A DNA stretch of 15,254 nt. Origin: Clostridia bacterium (GTDB taxonomy: Bacteria; Bacillota; Clostridia; Oscillospirales; CAG-272). A model generated the notes under the pieces. It was given only the letters and a program-made list of their open reading frames with translations. It was not told where the DNA came from and did not search any database. Of this stretch, positions 12,830 through 15,254 are shown piece after piece. The DNA is taken from contig JAGAMJ010000023.1 of NCBI GenBank assembly GCA_017624795.1, positions 1 through 15,254 of the forward strand, in the 5' to 3' direction. Numbering within the stretch: the first letter of the stretch is position 1; each line of letters begins with the position of its first letter. Made by a program: the position numbers and the translations under genes.

Positions 12830-14008
12830 TTATTTTGCATACGGCTCGATCGAACCGCTCTCATCCATCGCCGCCATGATCATATAATAGCGCGGCACGT
12901 GGAAGGGACCCTTGAAGATATTGCCCTTCAGCGTCGTGGAAACGGTGTTATCGTAGTGCAGATATCCGTACCATTCCCCGTTTTCGTGATCCACAAAATA
13001 CTGCTCGCAATACGCCTTGATCTCCTCATACATTTGCAGATATTTTTCTTCCTTGAAAAGCAAATATGCAAGGCGCGCCGCAATCATCGTTTCGCATTGC
13101 GGCCACCACAGCTTCATATCCCATTCCAGCTGTACGGGCGGCTTGCCCGCAACGTCGGTAAAGGCAATGATGCCGCCGTGCTTTTTGTCCCAGCCAAGGG
13201 GATACGTGATATCAATGATGCGCTTGCCTGCCTCGATGGCTTCTTTGTTGTCGGTCAGTATCCCCTCCAGCATCACGAACCACGCCGCTTCCATCGAATG
13301 TCCCGGGTTCACGATCCTGCCCGTCGGGGTGTCAAGTGCCTTCCCCTCTTTTGATACACTTTCCAGCAGTGCCTTTTCGGTCAAAAAGCCGCCGTGCAGG
13401 ATCTCGTCAAGGCAATCCGACGCGATCTTTGCATAACGTTCCCTGTTTTCCACGTCCACGGCACGCATCGTTTGGACGGTGGAAAGCATGATCATCACGG
13501 GCGAGAGCGCTTTGCTGCTCACCGTTTCGGGATTGAATTTGGGCGCAACGGGTCTTGCACCCGTAAAGCAGTCGTAGGCAATATCAAAATAGCGCCTTGC
13601 ATCGATCAGCGCGCGGCTGTCGCCACTCGCGCGGTAGTATTCGGCACAGCCGATAGCGGCAAAGGTTTCGGAAAAATAGTATCTTCTTTTTTGAATACCC
13701 CGCCCGTCCTCGGTCACGGTAAAATACATTCTACCGTCCGTATCCGAGCATTTACCAAGAAATTCATACAAGCTTTTGGCAGCATCCAAATACTGCGGAT
13801 CCTTTTTGATCAGCGTATACGCCTTGGAAAAGGTCCAGAGCGCACGTCCTTGGAACCAAACGCTTTTTTCCCTTCCGTAAAGCTCGCCCTTCTCGTCCGC
13901 GCAGGTGAAAATACCGCCGTTTTCCTTGTCTATACTGCCCTTCAACCAAAACGGCAGAATGCGCTCCGTCAGTTCGATTGCGGCTTTGCTTTTGATCTCA
14001 TTTTTCAT
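12830..14008 (-). CDS. N-acylglucosamine 2-epimerase (AGE) family sugar epimerase
   Basis: AGE-family enzymes epimerise sugars at C2 inside an (alpha/alpha)6 barrel; substrates include GlcNAc/ManNAc, glucose/mannose and cellobiose. The 392 aa match the GlcNAc-type enzymes (about 390-400). R55 (FQGRALW), H237 (NPGHSMEAAWF), E306 (WWPQCETM) and H370 (FKGPFHVPRYY) appear at the spacing I recall for the catalytic set of cyanobacterial AGE (Arg57, His239, Glu308, His372), so activity is expected. KGPFHVPR resembles true AGE more than cellobiose epimerase, but the substrate cannot be fixed from sequence. No signal peptide, so cytoplasmic. The ATG at 14008 is preceded by GAGGGGAAAGG. First gene of a two-gene operon, divergent from an AraC regulator. 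Confidence 0.9.
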   Translation of the reverse strand: MKNEIKSKAAIELTERILPFWLKGSIDKENGGIFTCADEKGELYGREKSVWFQGRALWTFSKAYTLIKKDPQYLDAAKSLYEFLGKCSDTDGRMYFTVTEDGRGIQKRRYYFSETFAAIGCAEYYRASGDSRALIDARRYFDIAYDCFTGARPVAPKFNPETVSSKALSPVMIMLSTVQTMRAVDVENRERYAKIASDCLDEILHGGFLTEKALLESVSKEGKALDTPTGRIVNPGHSMEAAWFVMLEGILTDNKEAIEAGKRIIDITYPLGWDKKHGGIIAFTDVAGKPPVQLEWDMKLWWPQCETMIAARLAYLLFKEEKYLQMYEEIKAYCEQYFVDHENGEWYGYLHYDNTVSTTLKGNIFKGPFHVPRYYMIMAAMDESGSIEPYAK

Positions 14009-14024
14009 ATACCTTTCCCCTCTC

Positions 14025-14053
14025 TTGACAAAAGTATTTTAATTGCTTATAAT
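14025..14053 (+). promoter_or_regulatory. Consensus promoter of the AraC-family regulator
   Basis: TTGACA (14025-14030) and TATAAT (14048-14053) have a 17-bp spacer, a perfect sigma-A consensus. Transcription should begin near 14060 and give a ~70-nt leader. Confidence 0.85.
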
Positions 14054-14056
14054 ATA

Positions 14057-14085
14057 ATTATAAATTAATTAATTCGTGTTTTCTA
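14057..14085 (-). promoter_or_regulatory. Probable regulated promoter of the epimerase operon
   Basis: On the minus strand a perfect TATAAT (14062-14057) lies 17 bp from a poor -35, TAGAAA (14085-14080). A good -10 with a weak -35 is typical of activator-dependent promoters. Its -10 lies 3 bp from that of the opposing regulator promoter, so the two polymerases should exclude each other. The region is very AT-rich, which lowers confidence. Confidence 0.5.
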
Positions 14086-14109
14086 TAAAAATTTCGCACA
14101 AAAATATAA
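14073..14109. promoter_or_regulatory. Possible AraC-type direct-repeat operator
   Basis: Two similar half-sites occur about 20-21 bp apart: TTCG then TATAA at 14073-14088, and TTCG then TATAA at 14093-14109. They partly overlap and extend upstream of the weak -35 of the epimerase promoter, the usual place for an AraC-family activator. The match is short and AT-rich, so this is only a candidate. Confidence 0.3.
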
Positions 14110-14131
14110 CTGTATTGACATAGAGGGTAAA

Positions 14132-14965
14132 ATGTTCAGGGACGAATTCAAAAAGCGCTACACCACCATTCCCCTTGCCATCGACAGGGGCCGTTCTACA
14201 AGCAGCACCATAGAGGTTATCACCCATCAGCACAAAGAGGTCGAGCTGATCTCTATGACCGAGGGTTCGGCTGTTTTTTTCATTGATTCCCAAAGCTATT
14301 CGATCAAAAAAGGCGATATTTTGCTGATCCCTCCTTACGCGCTGCATCGGGCACACACCTCATCAGCCGAGCCGACAGCGTATTACTGCATTTGCTTTGA
14401 TCTGTCCCTTCTTTGCGACCGATGCTTGCAGGACGAGCTTGAAACGCAGGCAATTTGCACAAAAGGACTGATCGAGGGCGAAAGCAAGCACGCTGAGCGC
14501 TTGCAAAAATATATTGAGGACGCCTTTCTCGCTTGCGAGAATAAGGAAACGGGTTGGGAAATGATCGCAAGCGGCAATATGTCCTTGCTGTTTGGTGTTT
14601 TGAAGCAAAACGGATTCTTTTCGCGAAATACAAGATCCCAGAAAAGCGTGAATTTGGGCAAGGACGTGATGAAATATATCATCACCCATTATGCTTCGGG
14701 CGTTTCCTCGCGCGACGCGGCAAAGGAGCTGCATATGGAGCATAGCTTCTTTTGCAGATCCTTCAAAAAGACCTTCGGCTGCTGCTTCACCGACTATATT
14801 CTGGCTTACCGTTTAGAAAAAGCAAAGGTCCTTTTAAGAAGCTCCGACCTGTCGGTCACCGAGATCGCATTTAAGGTGGGCTTCAACGATTGCAGTTATT
14901 TTTGCAAGGTCTTTAAGAAAGGGATCGGAAGCTCCCCTCTTTGTTATCGAAAAGCCGAAAAATAA
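14132..14965 (+). CDS. AraC-family transcriptional regulator with cupin sensor domain
   Basis: This 277-aa regulator has a sugar-sensor layout. The N-terminal cupin (~30-90) contains THQHKEVELISMTEGSAVFF (31-50) and KKGDILLIPPYALHRAH (59-75), with histidines where AraC-type cupins bind ligand. A helical linker follows. The C-terminal DNA-binding domain (~175-275) has two helix-turn-helix units: VSSRDAAKELHMEHSFFCRSF (191-211) and LSVTEIAFKVGFNDCSYFCKVF (240-261), ending with GIGSSPLCYRK (264-274), the usual family close. It diverges from the epimerase operon across 123 bp and is its likely regulator, probably an activator responding to the sugar substrate or product (inference). The ATG at 14132 follows AGAGGG. 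No strong plus-strand terminator lies directly after it. Confidence 0.92.
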   Translation: MFRDEFKKRYTTIPLAIDRGRSTSSTIEVITHQHKEVELISMTEGSAVFFIDSQSYSIKKGDILLIPPYALHRAHTSSAEPTAYYCICFDLSLLCDRCLQDELETQAICTKGLIEGESKHAERLQKYIEDAFLACENKETGWEMIASGNMSLLFGVLKQNGFFSRNTRSQKSVNLGKDVMKYIITHYASGVSSRDAAKELHMEHSFFCRSFKKTFGCCFTDYILAYRLEKAKVLLRSSDLSVTEIAFKVGFNDCSYFCKVFKKGIGSSPLCYRKAEK

Positions 14966-15056
14966 AGCAGAAGCGTGTTTTGCATTAAGGTTTCGAACTC
15001 CTGCGCTACATCACGCCAACGGCGTGTATATCATCAATGCGTAGCATTGTATATCA

Positions 15057-15080
15057 CACCGCAGCCAAATAAAAAGCCCA
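15057..15080. repeat. Direct repeat copy 1, period 173 bp
   Basis: CACCGCAGCCAAA followed by an AAAGCCC stretch at 15057-15080 recurs at 15230-15253 with few differences. The second copy runs into the window edge, which suggests that a repeat unit including the terminator and hairpins starts again there. Confidence 0.7.
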
Positions 15081-15100
15081 CCCCGAAATGGGGTGGGCTT
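15074..15100 (-). terminator. Intrinsic terminator, oriented to the minus strand
   Basis: AAGCCCACCCC (15074-15084) pairs perfectly with GGGGTGGGCTT (15090-15100). On the minus strand the stem is followed by TTTTTATTT; on the plus strand only CATAAC follows. It therefore mainly ends minus-strand transcription entering from beyond the window, and would be a weak stop for the AraC gene. Confidence 0.7.
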
Positions 15101-15229
15101 CATAACATATAAAAGGTGCTAGGACGCCCACACAAGGTGTGGGCTATTCGTCGCGCCAAGTCCTGTGGACTTGCGCTGAAAGAACGCAAAGCATTCTTTC
15201 CCTAGGTCAAGCGCTTTGCGCTTGACAGG

Positions 15230-15254
15230 CACCGCAGCCAAACAGAAAGCCCCC
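15230..15254. repeat. Direct repeat copy 2, cut by the window edge
   Basis: CACCGCAGCCAAA at 15230-15242 matches 15057-15069 exactly, and the AGAAAGCCCCC that follows resembles the left arm of the terminator stem in copy 1. The rest of the unit lies outside the window. Confidence 0.7.

Larger units (their letters stand above)
14966..15254. repeat. Hairpin-rich non-coding region at the window end
   Basis: No gene is visible. Apart from the terminator at 15074-15100, at least six stem-loops occur: CACGCC-AAC-GGCGTG (15012-15026), CAATGC-GTA-GCATTG (15035-15049), GCCCACAC-AAG-GTGTGGGC (15126-15144), CAAGTCC-TGT-GGACTTG with flanking GCGC (15153-15176), GAAAGAA/TTCTTTC (15178-15200) and GTCAAGCGC-TTT-GCGCTTGAC (15206-15226). 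Several have 3-nt loops and 6-9 bp perfect stems. The style resembles the palindrome-cluster repeats found between genes in gut Clostridia (recollection, not a search). Confidence 0.65.

Noticed and set aside
11850..12887. 345-aa plus-strand open frame and other frames across 10932-14008
   Set aside because: They are antisense to the epimerase operon, lack good ribosome binding sites and have no recognisable motifs.
14115..14120. Second TTGACA just before the AraC start codon
   Set aside because: No -10 box lies 16-18 bp downstream; that position is inside the coding region.
15012..15226. CRISPR array at the right end
   Set aside because: The hairpins differ in sequence and spacing, with no constant repeat and spacer lengths and no cas genes.

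Overview
This window looks like a chromosomal segment of a moderately high-GC member of the Clostridia (Oscillospiraceae-like, probably a gut or rumen bacterium). The indications are near-consensus sigma-A promoters (TTGACA-17 bp-TATAAT), strong GGAGG-type ribosome binding sites, a YlbM/TmcAL tRNA acetyltransferase-type ligase, a complete potABCD operon and dispersed palindromic intergenic repeats. I see no phage, IS transposase, CRISPR array or defence system. The placement is inferred from gene content and sequence style, not from a search.

Left part (1-3025). A minus-strand tRNA-Leu with anticodon AAG has a perfect consensus promoter and ends in a 52-bp perfect palindrome that is also its terminator. 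Next, on the minus strand, come glutamyl-Q tRNA(Asp) synthetase and, upstream of it, a ComEC-like metallo-beta-lactamase lipoprotein. A ~120-bp dispersed palindromic repeat lies between the two. A small M50 (SpoIVFB-like) membrane metalloprotease diverges on the plus strand.

Middle (3138-7430). potA-potB-potC-potD form a tightly overlapping spermidine/putrescine ABC importer operon (26-, 4- and 4-bp overlaps). One good promoter drives it, a hairpin sits in the leader, and the 3' UTR holds three hairpins including the terminator. PotD is unusual: it has a lipoprotein signal and also a C-terminal transmembrane anchor.

Right-middle (7475-10924). A small conserved-looking protein of unknown function and TmcAL (tRNA-Met cytidine acetate ligase) lie on the minus strand. 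A long-form cofactor-independent phosphoglycerate mutase (gpmI) lies on the plus strand. The gpmI terminator is bidirectional and also serves the next, convergent operon.

Right part (10932-15254). A small sugar-metabolism module consists of an AraC-family regulator (plus strand) divergent from a minus-strand pair: an N-acylglucosamine 2-epimerase-family enzyme, then a 625-aa cytoplasmic protein joining a GATase/ThuA-like N-terminal fold to a probable alpha/alpha-toroid glycosidase-like domain. The divergent promoters overlap, and the regulator probably controls the pair. This is the best candidate for an undescribed pathway in the window. The window closes with ~290 bp of non-coding DNA packed with hairpins and a direct repeat 173 bp apart, apparently the start of a repeat array.
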